Positions 48,018 through 58,137 of a DNA stretch of 64,000 nucleotides are shown here, piece after piece. A program made the position numbers and the translations under genes. Origin of the DNA: Clostridiales bacterium (GTDB lineage Bacteria > Bacillota > Clostridia > Caldicoprobacterales > DTU083); assembly GCA_012842605.1 (NCBI GenBank), contig DUSN01000076.1:1-64000 (forward strand), given 5' to 3'. The notes beneath the pieces were generated by a model. It searched no databases. It was not told where the DNA came from and saw only the letters and a program-made list of their open reading frames with translations. Numbering within the stretch: the stretch's first letter is position 1; each line of letters starts with the position of its first letter.

Positions 48018-48971
48018 GTGGCGATATCAGACAATAAGTATGATAACAGTTTCAAAAGGAGATCTAAAAAATTAAAATGGAGATTGATAGCAGAAAACTA
48101 TGAGTTATATCTGTTTTTAGTGCCTGCTTTATTATACATAATAATTTTCCATTACATTCCCATATATGGAATTCAATTAGCATTTAAAAAATATATGCCC
48201 CTGCATGGTATATGGGGAAGTCCATGGGTAGGATTTCAACAGTTTGAAATGTTATTTAACAGTCCTTCTTTCTGGCGTCTTATACGTAATACTGTTTGGC
48301 TTAGTTTATACAGTTTAATCGCCGGGTTCCCCTTACCAATTATACTTGCTTTATTACTGCAACATTTACCCAATGCTTTATTCAAAAAGATTGTACAAAT
48401 GATATCATATGCACCTCACTTTATTTCAGTAGTTGTGATTGTGGGAATGATTAATGTGCTTTTGGCACCAAATAGTGGTGTAATAAACCATCTACTAGCA
48501 ATATTGGGATTTGAAAGAATATATTTTATGGCTAAACCTGAGTTTTTTCCATCAATTTATGTTTGGTCAGGAATATGGCAGAGATTAGGCTTTGGAAGCA
48601 TTATATATATGGCAGCACTGAGTGGAATAAGCCAACAAGTGCATGAAGCTGCAATAGTAGACGGAGCAAATAAACTTCAGAGGATCTGGTATATTGACAT
48701 ACCTGGAATCATTCCTACAGCAATAATTCTTCTGATATTAAATGCAGGAAATATTATGTCTGTGGGTTTCGAGAAGGTATTATTGATGCAAAACCCTTTA
48801 AATATGAGTACAGCAGAGGTAATTTCCACCTATGTATACAAGGTAGGGCTGCAAGGCGGGCGTTTTGAATTTGGAACAGCTGTTGGTCTTTTCAATTCAC
48901 TAGTAAATGCTTTCTTGTTAGTTCTGGTTAATCAAATTGCCCGCAGTTATAGTGAAAATACATTATTATAA
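48018..48971 (+). CDS. Sugar ABC transporter permease, LplB type
   Basis: This 317-residue permease has six predicted membrane segments and the coupling loop HEAAIVDGANKLQRIWYIDIP. IFHYIPIYGIQLAFKKYMP in the first segment is typical of LplB. It is a homologue of 2384-3292 but clearly diverged. GTG 48018 lies 7 bases after AGAGGGG. It pairs with the next permease and the binding protein at 49967. Divergent AraC control is likely. Confidence 0.92.
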   Translation: MAISDNKYDNSFKRRSKKLKWRLIAENYELYLFLVPALLYIIIFHYIPIYGIQLAFKKYMPLHGIWGSPWVGFQQFEMLFNSPSFWRLIRNTVWLSLYSLIAGFPLPIILALLLQHLPNALFKKIVQMISYAPHFISVVVIVGMINVLLAPNSGVINHLLAILGFERIYFMAKPEFFPSIYVWSGIWQRLGFGSIIYMAALSGISQQVHEAAIVDGANKLQRIWYIDIPGIIPTAIILLILNAGNIMSVGFEKVLLMQNPLNMSTAEVISTYVYKVGLQGGRFEFGTAVGLFNSLVNAFLLVLVNQIARSYSENTLL

Positions 48972-48997
48972 CATTTTTATAAAAGAGGGTTGATATA

Positions 48998-49888
48998 GTG
49001 AGAGCGATAGGCAAAACCAAGGGAGATGTAATTTTTGATATTATAAACTATGTTATTCTTTCAATTTTACTATTAGTACTTGTATATCCTATATATTTTA
49101 TTGTTATTGCATCTTTAAGTGACCCTCATGCCATTTATCGCGGTGAAGTCATATATAAAATAGCTGGTTTTAACATTGATGGGTATACAAGAATATTACA
49201 CACACCTCAGATATGGATAGGATATAGGAATTCTTTATTATACATGACAGTCGGTACATTAGTTAACTTGTTCATTACTATACCAGCAGCTTATTCTCTG
49301 TCTAGAAAAGATCTGATAGGGAAAAATATCATAATGGGTATTTTTGTTTTTACTATGTTTTTTGGAGGAGGACTAATTCCAACCTTTATTTTAATTAGGG
49401 ATTTAAACCTTTATAATACGCCGTGGATTATGATTATTATGGGAGGCCTCAATGTTTACAATATGATTGTCTCTCGAACGTTTTTTCAGGTAAACATACC
49501 AAATGAGCTTCTTGAAGCGGCAAAAATAGACGGCTCAACAAATACATACTTCTTCCTGAGGATTGTAATACCCCTCTCAAAAGCAATTATTGCAGTTATG
49601 GCACTTTACTATGGCGTAGGACACTGGAATAACTTTTTCACTGGTCTTATTTACTTGAAAGATAAAGAGCTTTATCCTTTACAAGTGGTTTTGAGGGATA
49701 TATTAACGCAAAATCAGGTATTGGCAGATATGATGAGTGGTGATGAATCATTTATAGAACAGCAGAAAATAGCTGATTCGATTAAGTATGGTGTGATTAT
49801 TGTGGCTTGTATACCTATGCTGATTCTTTATCCATTTGTGCAGCGATATTTTGTAAAAGGTGTAATGATAGGAGCAATTAAGGGATGA
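48998..49888 (+). CDS. Sugar ABC transporter permease, LplC type
   Basis: This 296-residue second permease subunit has GGGLIPTFILIRDLNLYNT, the coupling loop LLEAAKIDGSTNTYFFLRIVIP, and the C-terminus GVMIGAIKG typical of LplC. GTG 48998 follows GAGGGTTGA. It is an intact relative of the pseudogene at 35790-36296. Together with its neighbours it forms the only complete importer of the glycan region, except for the missing ATPase. Confidence 0.92.
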   Translation: MRAIGKTKGDVIFDIINYVILSILLLVLVYPIYFIVIASLSDPHAIYRGEVIYKIAGFNIDGYTRILHTPQIWIGYRNSLLYMTVGTLVNLFITIPAAYSLSRKDLIGKNIIMGIFVFTMFFGGGLIPTFILIRDLNLYNTPWIMIIMGGLNVYNMIVSRTFFQVNIPNELLEAAKIDGSTNTYFFLRIVIPLSKAIIAVMALYYGVGHWNNFFTGLIYLKDKELYPLQVVLRDILTQNQVLADMMSGDESFIEQQKIADSIKYGVIIVACIPMLILYPFVQRYFVKGVMIGAIKG

Positions 49889-49966
49889 TGATAGTATATA
49901 AGTAATATTTGTTATACAAAAGGCTATGCCTTTGTATATAAAAAATACTAAAGGGGTTGAACAATT

Positions 49967-51661
49967 ATGAAAAAGCTCGTCAGTTTGCTACTAGTGTTGA
50001 TGCTTGTATTGTCTCTGTTTTTAGTTGGATGTAGCGGAAGTAAAGTGGATAACTCCCAGGGAAGCGATGAAACTAAAGAACCAGGAACTGCCACAACATC
50101 TCCAGACCAGTCTGCTGATGAAGAGCCAGATCAAACTACAGAAAGAGAAATGCTTGGTAATATGTATCTTGAAGGTTTTCCAATTGTTAAAGAAAAAGTA
50201 ACAATCAGAATTGCAGCAGTCGATCACTGGTCATCACCTGATTACAACACAAAAAAAGTTATTCAGGATTATGAAGAGAAAACCAATATCCATGTTGAAT
50301 GGGACCAGATTCCGGGTAGTGAAGCTGATATTAAGGTAAACCTTATGTTTGCAACCAGGGATTTGCCAGATGCTATATTTGCTTTGCCTGTTTCAGATTT
50401 GGCTGAAAAGATCGATCAAGGCTTTATTATACCTTTGGATGAACTGATAGAAAAATATGCACCTAATATCAAAAAAGCATATGAACAGCATCCTAAGGCA
50501 AAGCAATTAGTAACTTACAGTGATGGACGTATGTACCGATTGGCAGCGATTGACTACACACAAGACCCATCAATTGAGGAAAACTTCCAAATCAACAAAA
50601 AGTGGTTAGAAACCTTAAATTTGGAGGTTCCTACTACCACGGAAGAATTATATACTGTCTTAAAGGCTTTTAAGGATAATGCTCATGTGTTGCATCCACA
50701 AGGCAATATTATACCATTGACTGTTGTATGGGGACACAATGTTGAGGGTGCTCGGTCTATGTTTGGTGCTTGGGGAACTGCTACAGCTCATGATTTGTTC
50801 TTTGTAAAGGACGGTAAAAATATAATAGTTTCAACAATGGAACCAGGCTATAAAGATGCAGTTAAGTTCTTTCATCGACTGTATAGTGAAGGATTGCTTG
50901 ATGAAGAATGTTTTACCCATGATGTTAATGTTCACAGAGCAAAAACAAACGAAGAACCATTCAGAGTCGGTGCTTGGACATCGTGGGGAGGCTGGAATGC
51001 AGTGGGTAGTGTAGAAAAAGCTAAAGAGCATTATACACAGATACCTGTATTAAAAGGTCCTGAAGGCAAACAGGGATGGTTTATTAATAATTATGCAGCA
51101 TTTGCTCAACAAAATAACTTTATAACATCTGGTTCGAAAAATCCGGAGATAGTTATTCGCTGGATTGACGGACTCTATGATCCTGAAGAAGCTATCTTAT
51201 GGGATCGCGGGCCTATGGGAATTAACCTAGATAGAAATGCAGAAGGTAAGATTCAATTATTACCTACACCTGAAGATATGGGATATGGACAGTTTAGAAT
51301 AAAAGAAACGTTTGTGTTCCCACCAAAAGCATTAACTAAGGATTGGATTGAGAAAAATTATGTACGTTCAGAAAATGATGCATATAAAGCACAGTTAAAT
51401 GATATGTATAGGCCTTATGCCAACATGGAGAGATTGGGATTTTTCCCATATACTTTAGAACAGCAAGAAGCACTTTCAAATTATTCCACATATATAACTG
51501 AGTTGCACCAATTTTCTATAAGCAAAGAGGCAGAATGGATCATTAATGGAAATATAGATGATGAGTATGATTGGTATTTGGAGGAAATTAGAAAAATGTA
51601 TGTAGAGGAGATAAAATCTATCCATCAGGAAGCACTTGATGCATTTAATTCACGGCAATAA
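49967..51661 (+). CDS. Extracellular sugar-binding lipoprotein of the second LplABC importer
   Basis: This 564-residue binding protein has a signal peptide with lipobox LVGC (Cys22), then an acidic, Ser/Thr-rich linker up to about residue 60. The mature domain is of the long family-1 type, with IRIAAVDHWSSPDYNTKK near the start. AAGGGG precedes ATG 49967. It follows the permeases, whereas in the first importer it precedes them. A 13-bp stem-loop follows (51689-51724), then the sulfatase gene, which hints at a sulfated oligosaccharide as cargo (inference). Confidence 0.9.
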   Translation: MKKLVSLLLVLMLVLSLFLVGCSGSKVDNSQGSDETKEPGTATTSPDQSADEEPDQTTEREMLGNMYLEGFPIVKEKVTIRIAAVDHWSSPDYNTKKVIQDYEEKTNIHVEWDQIPGSEADIKVNLMFATRDLPDAIFALPVSDLAEKIDQGFIIPLDELIEKYAPNIKKAYEQHPKAKQLVTYSDGRMYRLAAIDYTQDPSIEENFQINKKWLETLNLEVPTTTEELYTVLKAFKDNAHVLHPQGNIIPLTVVWGHNVEGARSMFGAWGTATAHDLFFVKDGKNIIVSTMEPGYKDAVKFFHRLYSEGLLDEECFTHDVNVHRAKTNEEPFRVGAWTSWGGWNAVGSVEKAKEHYTQIPVLKGPEGKQGWFINNYAAFAQQNNFITSGSKNPEIVIRWIDGLYDPEEAILWDRGPMGINLDRNAEGKIQLLPTPEDMGYGQFRIKETFVFPPKALTKDWIEKNYVRSENDAYKAQLNDMYRPYANMERLGFFPYTLEQQEALSNYSTYITELHQFSISKEAEWIINGNIDDEYDWYLEEIRKMYVEEIKSIHQEALDAFNSRQ

Positions 51662-51688
51662 GGCTATAATCTCTACATATATCAGATT

Positions 51689-51724
51689 GCAGATGGCAGT
51701 AGTATGATGCATACTGCCATCTGC
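51689..51724 (+). other. Stem-loop after the second binding-protein gene
   Basis: GCAGATGGCAGTA (51689-51701) pairs perfectly with TACTGCCATCTGC (51712-51724) around a 10-base loop. Only GCTAGTATTATTTG follows, so termination would be weak. It could protect the 3' end of the importer mRNA or attenuate sulfatase expression. Confidence 0.65.
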
Positions 51725-51794
51725 GCTAGTATTATTTGTTTATAGGGAATGTAGGTTAACATTCTTTGCATAGAATAGAAAGAGGTTATGGCTT

Positions 51795-53252
51795 ATGGCA
51801 AATAAACCCAATGTACTCTTGATCACTGCAGATCAAATGCAACGAAAAGCACTTAGTGTATATGGAAATCGGGTTATTAAAACTCCAAATCTCCATAATT
51901 TAGCAATTGATGGTGTCGTAATGGATCATCATATTATACAAAACCCTGTTTGTTCCCCATCAAGAGCTACAATTTTAACAGGGCGATATCCCAGAAACCA
52001 TGGACTTAGGGAAAATGGATGCAATATGCGGCCTGGAGAACATACTTTAGCATCAATTTTAAAGAAAGAAGGGTATCACACAGGTGCCATAGGAAAAATG
52101 CATTTAACACCACAGTTACCTGTATATTATGATGATGAGAATTGGCCGGAGGATGACTTTGGTTTTATGACAAAACACCTAACCTGTGACAATAAAAGTG
52201 GAGAGTATTTGGAGTGGTTGAAGGAAAATGATATCCGATGGTATGAATATGTAAGAAAACAGGGTGAGGATAAAATTGCAGAGGACATAGCGGAGTTTAA
52301 TGAACGTTCTAATGAACTGCCTCCGCAGGTTAAAGAGAACCTGATTCCTGTTGAACTTCATCAAACAACATGGATTGCTGATCATACTATTGAACTGATT
52401 AAAAAATGTGAAGGAAATCCCTTCTTTATATGGTGTTCTTTTGTTGATCCTCATCATCCTTTTGATCCACCTGAGCCGTATGCGTCTATGTATGATATAG
52501 ATAAAATACCTATACCCCCAAGAAAAGACGGGGAGATGGGGGATAAACCGCCTCACTTTAATGAGATGTTAACAGGTAAAAGCGTTGGCAATGAAAAATA
52601 TGACTTGGCTAATTTGACAGATGAGGCATATAAAACCATTATCGCTAAGTACTATGGAATGATAACGTTCATTGACGATCAGATTGGACGTATATTGAAT
52701 TACCTGAAAAAGTGTGGTGAATATGATAATACAATAATTATTTTTACAGCCGATCATGGTGAACTAATGGGAGATCATCGTTTGCTCTTCAAGGGACCTT
52801 TCCATTATGATTCACTAATTCGTGTTCCTATGATTATGAAGTATGGAACCCGCATAGGTGGTGGAAGTCGTGTAAATGGTATTACTCAGCATACAGATAT
52901 TCTGCCTACTATTTTGCAGTTAACAGGAATCCCCGTTCCGGAGGGTGTGCAGGGTAGGTCAATGCTGAATGTGATAAATGGTGAGCCTGGATATGACTTT
53001 GCTCTTATTGAACATAATAGTGGAGATTGGGGATTGAATATTAAAACAATACGTTCTAAGGAATGGAGACTTACATATTATGCCAACCAGGATTTTGGAG
53101 AGCTATATGATCTAAGAAAAGATGCTGATGAATTTATAAACTTGTGGGATAATCCTGACTATACTGACATCAAAAACGCTTTAATAAGAAAGCTTCTTGA
53201 TAAAGTATTATCAACAGAAGATACCCTTCCGATAAGAAGTGCAAGATATTAG
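51795..53252 (+). CDS. Sulfatase (formylglycine-dependent, Cys type)
   Basis: This 485-residue sulfatase would remove sulfate esters from a glycan. The core motif CSPSRATILTGRYP has Cys53, which must be converted to formylglycine; in anaerobes a radical-SAM maturase does this. LLITADQMQRKALS supplies the N-terminal metal ligands, IGKMHL the Lys region, and FTADHGELMGDH the Asp-His pair. No signal peptide is present, so it is cytoplasmic and acts on imported sugars. AGAGGTTATGGCTT precedes the ATG. No maturase gene is in the window. Confidence 0.92.
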   Translation: MANKPNVLLITADQMQRKALSVYGNRVIKTPNLHNLAIDGVVMDHHIIQNPVCSPSRATILTGRYPRNHGLRENGCNMRPGEHTLASILKKEGYHTGAIGKMHLTPQLPVYYDDENWPEDDFGFMTKHLTCDNKSGEYLEWLKENDIRWYEYVRKQGEDKIAEDIAEFNERSNELPPQVKENLIPVELHQTTWIADHTIELIKKCEGNPFFIWCSFVDPHHPFDPPEPYASMYDIDKIPIPPRKDGEMGDKPPHFNEMLTGKSVGNEKYDLANLTDEAYKTIIAKYYGMITFIDDQIGRILNYLKKCGEYDNTIIIFTADHGELMGDHRLLFKGPFHYDSLIRVPMIMKYGTRIGGGSRVNGITQHTDILPTILQLTGIPVPEGVQGRSMLNVINGEPGYDFALIEHNSGDWGLNIKTIRSKEWRLTYYANQDFGELYDLRKDADEFINLWDNPDYTDIKNALIRKLLDKVLSTEDTLPIRSARY

Positions 53253-53273
53253 GAAAGAGGAGAAAAAAGCAAA

Positions 53274-54368
53274 ATGATGACAAGCAAGGAAAGAATAGAA
53301 GCCACACTCTTTCAGAAAGAAAAGGACAGAATGCCCTTTTGGCCTAAGTTTGGGGCAGATTATATATTATGCTTGAAAGGTAAATTTAAAGGGATGAGCA
53401 TAATGGATTTACACAGGTATGTCGGGTCAGACCCTATGATCCATATTAATGTATACCATGCTGCTGAAGAAAATCCCAGGGTTCGGGTAAAGCATAATTG
53501 CACAAATAACACTCGTGAAACAGTATATGAGACACCGGATGGTACTTTGATAAGACGGGACGTGTTCAGTAAAGATACACAAACTTGGCATCCTGATGTA
53601 TATCCAATTCATGACCTGGAAAGTCTAAAAGCTGCTCGTTATCTGTATGAAGGTATAGAATATCATATAGATAAATTTCAAATAGCGAATATAAATTTGA
53701 TGGAGCAGAATTTGTCAGAAAAGGAATGGTTCTATACTACACTGGGTAGAACCCCTGTAATGGACTTGGTGGAGTATATGATGGGTATAGAGAATTTTTC
53801 GTATATCATGTATGACCATCCAATTGAGCTGAATGAGTTAATTGAGATAATGCAGGACAGCTATCTGAAAAGATGGAAAATAAACCTTGAGAATACAAGA
53901 ATTGAAAATATTGTGGCAGGAGAAGATACATCAACAACACTTATTAGCCCAACTATATTTGAAAAATACTGTCTTCCCCACTTAAGACAATATGGAGAAA
54001 TGATATCCGGACAATTCGGTAAGAATTTTATTGTTCATATGTGCGGAAAAATAAAGGCATTAATGCCTTTAATTGATAAAATACCGGCAATTGCTATCGA
54101 AGCTGTTTCAACACCTCCAGTAGGGGATGTAACTATAAAGGAAGCGTTAGAGGGTATGCCATCAAAAACGGTGTGCGGAGGGAGTAATGCAAGTATTTGG
54201 AATAAGCCATATTATGAAGCTGCAAGAATTATCCTTGAAGATATTCAAGCTGCGGGCGATGTAAGTAGATTATATTTAAGCTCTGGAGGGACTATGCCTA
54301 TTGAAGCGGATCCGGAAAATGTAAAAATGGTTTGGGAAACTGTTTTGAAGGAAATGCATAAGGCATAA
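53274..54368 (+). CDS. URO-D superfamily protein, HMCG type
   Basis: This 364-residue member has MTSKERIEATLFQKEKDRMPF at the N-terminus, H255-M-C257-G (FIVHMCGKIKAL) and a C-terminal LYLSSGGTMPIEADPENV, without the third zinc Cys. GGAGAAAAAAG precedes ATG 53274; the neighbouring ATG 53277 is possible. It lies 21 bases after the sulfatase and 25 bases before a GH2 gene, so it is embedded in a glycosidase operon. Substrate unknown. Confidence 0.85.
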   Translation: MMTSKERIEATLFQKEKDRMPFWPKFGADYILCLKGKFKGMSIMDLHRYVGSDPMIHINVYHAAEENPRVRVKHNCTNNTRETVYETPDGTLIRRDVFSKDTQTWHPDVYPIHDLESLKAARYLYEGIEYHIDKFQIANINLMEQNLSEKEWFYTTLGRTPVMDLVEYMMGIENFSYIMYDHPIELNELIEIMQDSYLKRWKINLENTRIENIVAGEDTSTTLISPTIFEKYCLPHLRQYGEMISGQFGKNFIVHMCGKIKALMPLIDKIPAIAIEAVSTPPVGDVTIKEALEGMPSKTVCGGSNASIWNKPYYEAARIILEDIQAAGDVSRLYLSSGGTMPIEADPENVKMVWETVLKEMHKA

Positions 54369-54393
54369 ATATCTTAATTTAGGGGAGATTTCT

Positions 54394-57300
54394 ATGGATT
54401 ATGCAAGTAAAATAATTAATAGAATAAATTGGATACCAATTCCAAATGAAGGATGGAATATTGAAGCTGCTACGGAAGGAAATGAAGATGTACTTTTTCT
54501 AAATGGTACTTGGGAATTTACTATTCGAGATAGGGATAAAAAAGCTGGATGGTACAGTATTGATGAACAGATTCGTTATGCATGGGATGAGAATGAAAAA
54601 AAGCTGTTACCGTTACTTGATTATCAACAGGATAGTTTTGAGAGTGATTTTTATCTATTTCAACCTGCATATAAAGAATGGAATTATATTATTGTTCCAT
54701 CTAACTGGGAACGGGAAGCGTTTTCTAAACATGTATTTGCTCATTGCAGTTTAATCCATGATGATGTGGTAGGATACTATCGGCGCTTTTTTGAGGTGCC
54801 GGAAAGTTGGGATAGCGGAAGAATAATACTTCAGGCTGAAGGGATTTCTGTTTCAGCTGAAGTGTATATCAATGAAAAAAGAGTGGGATATCACGATGGT
54901 GGATTTGTGCCATTCCAAATGGATGTTACAGAATTCATTGAAAAAGGAAAAATTAACCTTATTGCTATTCGTGTAGTAAAAGGTGATATTTCTACAGTGC
55001 ATGACAGTTCAGGTCAGTGGATGATGGGAGGGATATATAAGGATATTTTTCTTTTCCATGTGCCGGAAACACATATTTGTGATTTTGAGGTTAAAACAGA
55101 TTATGATTTTTTAACAGGCATTGGAGTGGCGGATATTTCTATTAAAATAAATCAGCAAGTAGAGAATGATAATTGGCAAATACAGACTATCCTTTATGCT
55201 TATGATACAGATGAGATTCTTTATGAATATGAATCATCTTTAATAGCAGGAGCTAATAGCCATAAATGCCATCATGTGTTTAAAGATATTCTTCCATGGA
55301 GTATGGAAGAACCTAATCTTTACAGGCTGGAATGTGTTTTATTAAGGGAAGGGACAGTAATCGAGCGTGTTAGAGAGGAAATTGGCTTTCGACGATTTTC
55401 AGCTGATGGTGCTGTTTTCCTTTTAAATGGAAAGCATATTACTATCCGTGGTGTTACAAGACATGATAATCTTGAGGTTAGGGGATATGCCCTAACAGTA
55501 GGTGATATGATTAAAGATATAATGTTAATGAAAGAGGCTAATATTGATGGCGTGCGTTCTCATCCCTATCCTTTTGATAGCAGATTTGTAAAACTTTGTG
55601 CTCGCTATGGCTTGCTGGTTGCAGTAGAATACTGCCTGTGTGGCTATAACTCATGGGGTAATCAATGGACATTATCAGAAGAAGAAACATATCCATTACC
55701 TGAAGAAAGCTTTGATCAAAACTACCGCAAGTTATTTAATGAACGTTATCATTATTTTGCTCCTCGGATATATGGGAGATATAAGAATATGACAGCTATA
55801 TTTGCATGGGGACTGGCTAATGAGAGTGGTTTTTGCGAAATATTTATCCCGGTTGCCCGGTTTTTATATGAAACAGATAAAACGCGCTTTATTTACGCAG
55901 CAGGTGAAAGAGATTGCGCGGACTTTCATTATCATAAAGAACCATGGTATAGTACAATTATGAATAATTACATTACAGCTGATTCACAACATTATCCGGA
56001 ATCCATTCCCCCTGACCAGATAAGTAATACTTTGCCTAGATGGTCTTCAAAGCCTAGACCTATGTTCTATACTGAAGCAGGGCATCCGTTTAGTAACCGT
56101 GAGAACTTTGTTATAGATCCAGGTTTTATAGGAGAACCATATGGACGATGTATAAAAAAAGCAGTAGAAGCATTTTTTAGCTGCGATAATGTGGGCGGAT
56201 ACTTTATATTTGAATGGTGTGATCAAGGAGCTATGCAAAAGGGAGATCCTGCATCCTCAGTTAGTTTCCTGAATGAATGGCGTGGTTATATATCATATAA
56301 TCAAAATGTTAAAGGGATAGTGGGGCCGAACCGTGAGCTGAAGCCAGCATACTATCATATAAAGAAGGCATTTGCACGTATAGATATAGAATGTCTTGAT
56401 GTTGTTAATGAAAAACTCATTTTAGATGTTAAAAACAATTATACATGGCTCAATTTAAGCAATTTTCGTATTGATGTGACTGCTACGAATGGGATTGTCC
56501 CTGCATGCCTGCCTATATCCATAAAAGCAGATATTAAACCAGGGTCAAGTAAAAGAATAGAGGTTGCAGTTCCAGTATCAAAAGAAATACGCTGCTATAA
56601 GATTGAAGTTATAGATGAACGATATGGGATTTGCATACAGGAACGCCATTTCTGGTTGCAACCAAAGCCATGGAGGGGAGAGATAGTTCAGTTTAACCCT
56701 GCACGACCCATATCAAATCAAGAAGGTATTTTAAGAGGTTTTAAAATTAATAATAATTCGCTGGATTTTATTCAATCATTGGATTTAACTTTAGGTGCAA
56801 AACCTGGATCAGATAAAAATCTATATCTGGGGATGGGGCATTTAGACAACTTACCAGGTGATGTGGAAAAATTTTATCATGATTTTTCCATTCAAAGCTG
56901 CAAACTAGTTGATTTTTCCATCCAAAATGAAATTATCTGTGCTAAAAAAGAATACTACCTTGAAAGCGGTATAATCGCTTGTGATTTTCACATTTATCCA
57001 GATAACAAAGGTACGATTCGAATTGAGCAAAATATAAGCTATAATGGAGAACCAGTCCCTGTAATACAGCTTGGTATGAAATTCTCTGTTTCTTCATACT
57101 ATCGGAAAGTGGCATGGTTACGTAATGGCTTATGGAATGAGTATCCGGATAAGCACCCAGATCGTCTGTTTGGAGAGATAGATTTGGAAATGGACGAATT
57201 TCCCACAGTAAATCCTTTCCGTTACCCTTCTTTTTCTGAAGCCTTTTCAATCAGAAATGTAAGGGAAGTTATTATAAGTGGACAGCTTGTTCCATCATTA

Positions 57301-57546
57301 TATGCAAAAGCACTTAATGATGGGCAAAAGCTGTTAGTCATAAGCATGCCTAGTCATAGAAGAGATATTTATCTGGTATTGGAGTCATATGGAACATTAC
57401 CATATTCTGAATTCTCTTTTAATACTCGTGCACGCGAAGATTGTGGTGCTACTAAGTTTACTATCAGAGAAGCATATCAGGGTATAAAAAGAATAGAACC
57501 AGGGACAAAAGTGAAAAACAATTGGGAAATAGGAATATTACTATAG
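54394..57546 (+). CDS. Glycoside hydrolase family 2, LacZ-type beta-galactosidase
   Basis: This 1050-residue enzyme has the long LacZ layout: jelly roll (about 40-225), Ig-like domain (230-330), TIM barrel (335-640), second Ig-like domain (about 650-730) and a beta-gal small-chain-like domain (about 750-1050). The acid/base is Glu477 in AWGLANESGF and the nucleophile Glu561 in FYTEAGHPF. GVTRHDNLEVRG and DGVRSHPYPFDSRF are family blocks, the second differing from the usual RCSHYP. It is cytoplasmic. Substrate may be a modified galactoside, given the sulfatase and URO-D neighbours. Confidence 0.9.
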   Translation: MDYASKIINRINWIPIPNEGWNIEAATEGNEDVLFLNGTWEFTIRDRDKKAGWYSIDEQIRYAWDENEKKLLPLLDYQQDSFESDFYLFQPAYKEWNYIIVPSNWEREAFSKHVFAHCSLIHDDVVGYYRRFFEVPESWDSGRIILQAEGISVSAEVYINEKRVGYHDGGFVPFQMDVTEFIEKGKINLIAIRVVKGDISTVHDSSGQWMMGGIYKDIFLFHVPETHICDFEVKTDYDFLTGIGVADISIKINQQVENDNWQIQTILYAYDTDEILYEYESSLIAGANSHKCHHVFKDILPWSMEEPNLYRLECVLLREGTVIERVREEIGFRRFSADGAVFLLNGKHITIRGVTRHDNLEVRGYALTVGDMIKDIMLMKEANIDGVRSHPYPFDSRFVKLCARYGLLVAVEYCLCGYNSWGNQWTLSEEETYPLPEESFDQNYRKLFNERYHYFAPRIYGRYKNMTAIFAWGLANESGFCEIFIPVARFLYETDKTRFIYAAGERDCADFHYHKEPWYSTIMNNYITADSQHYPESIPPDQISNTLPRWSSKPRPMFYTEAGHPFSNRENFVIDPGFIGEPYGRCIKKAVEAFFSCDNVGGYFIFEWCDQGAMQKGDPASSVSFLNEWRGYISYNQNVKGIVGPNRELKPAYYHIKKAFARIDIECLDVVNEKLILDVKNNYTWLNLSNFRIDVTATNGIVPACLPISIKADIKPGSSKRIEVAVPVSKEIRCYKIEVIDERYGICIQERHFWLQPKPWRGEIVQFNPARPISNQEGILRGFKINNNSLDFIQSLDLTLGAKPGSDKNLYLGMGHLDNLPGDVEKFYHDFSIQSCKLVDFSIQNEIICAKKEYYLESGIIACDFHIYPDNKGTIRIEQNISYNGEPVPVIQLGMKFSVSSYYRKVAWLRNGLWNEYPDKHPDRLFGEIDLEMDEFPTVNPFRYPSFSEAFSIRNVREVIISGQLVPSLYAKALNDGQKLLVISMPSHRRDIYLVLESYGTLPYSEFSFNTRAREDCGATKFTIREAYQGIKRIEPGTKVKNNWEIGILL

Positions 57547-57762
57547 TATATTATAAAATGGATTTCATTTGCATGTATATGGAGTTGACATCAGCCTTAT
57601 TATAATGTGTATTGATGAGAAGGGTTTAGCATTGCAAGTATCTTTGACAGTGAGAAGATTGGATAAAGTAGGGAGGTTATATAATTATCAGATGAAATTG
57701 TACAAGGTGTTTACAACTGAACTGATGAAAGAATTATGTTAAACCCTCTTATCCATTAGTTC

Positions 57763-58070
57763 TAGAAAAGCTGTTACGGTTTAAAGATTTCAAACTTGGC
57801 TCAATGCTGAAATGGAGCCCCATATCGCCAGATAGGGATTGTGGAATCTTGGGCTTTATCTGGCGAAGATAGTGATTGACCCAGACATCAAACATTGAGA
57901 TTCCCATTAGCTTGAATGTAAAATCTGCTACACTCATAGGCTCTGAACTGCCTATCAAATTTACCAGAGCAAACAATATAATCAAGCTTTCTTTGCCTGC
58001 CAGGGAGGGTAGAGCTCCGGGTTGTGATGTATTTGTACTGAGTTATCTTGAGCTGACCAGATGCCATTAA
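57763..58070 (+). pseudogene. Possible GH29-like fucosidase remnant
   Basis: A plus-strand frame reads LLRFKDFKLGSMLKWSPIS, which resembles the LGxMxHWGxYS start of GH29-like enzymes. After two stops (near 57870) it continues SLNVKSATLIGSELPIKFT and GRAPGCDVFVLSYLE to a stop at 58070, like the C-terminal beta domain of such enzymes. It would be an N-terminal fragment joined to a C-terminal one by a large deletion. The match is short, so the family is tentative. The rest of 57547-58137 holds no gene. Confidence 0.4.
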
Positions 58071-58137
58071 ATGGACGATTTATTTTTACTAGATGTAAAA
58101 ATCATCATATAATAGTTATTTAAAGTAATACTATTGT

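Noticed and set aside
57749-57985. Minus-strand frame of 78 codons that could be a transposase remnant
   Set aside because: No DDE or other transposase motif is seen, no inverted repeats flank it, and the plus strand shows more convincing glycosidase-like fragments.
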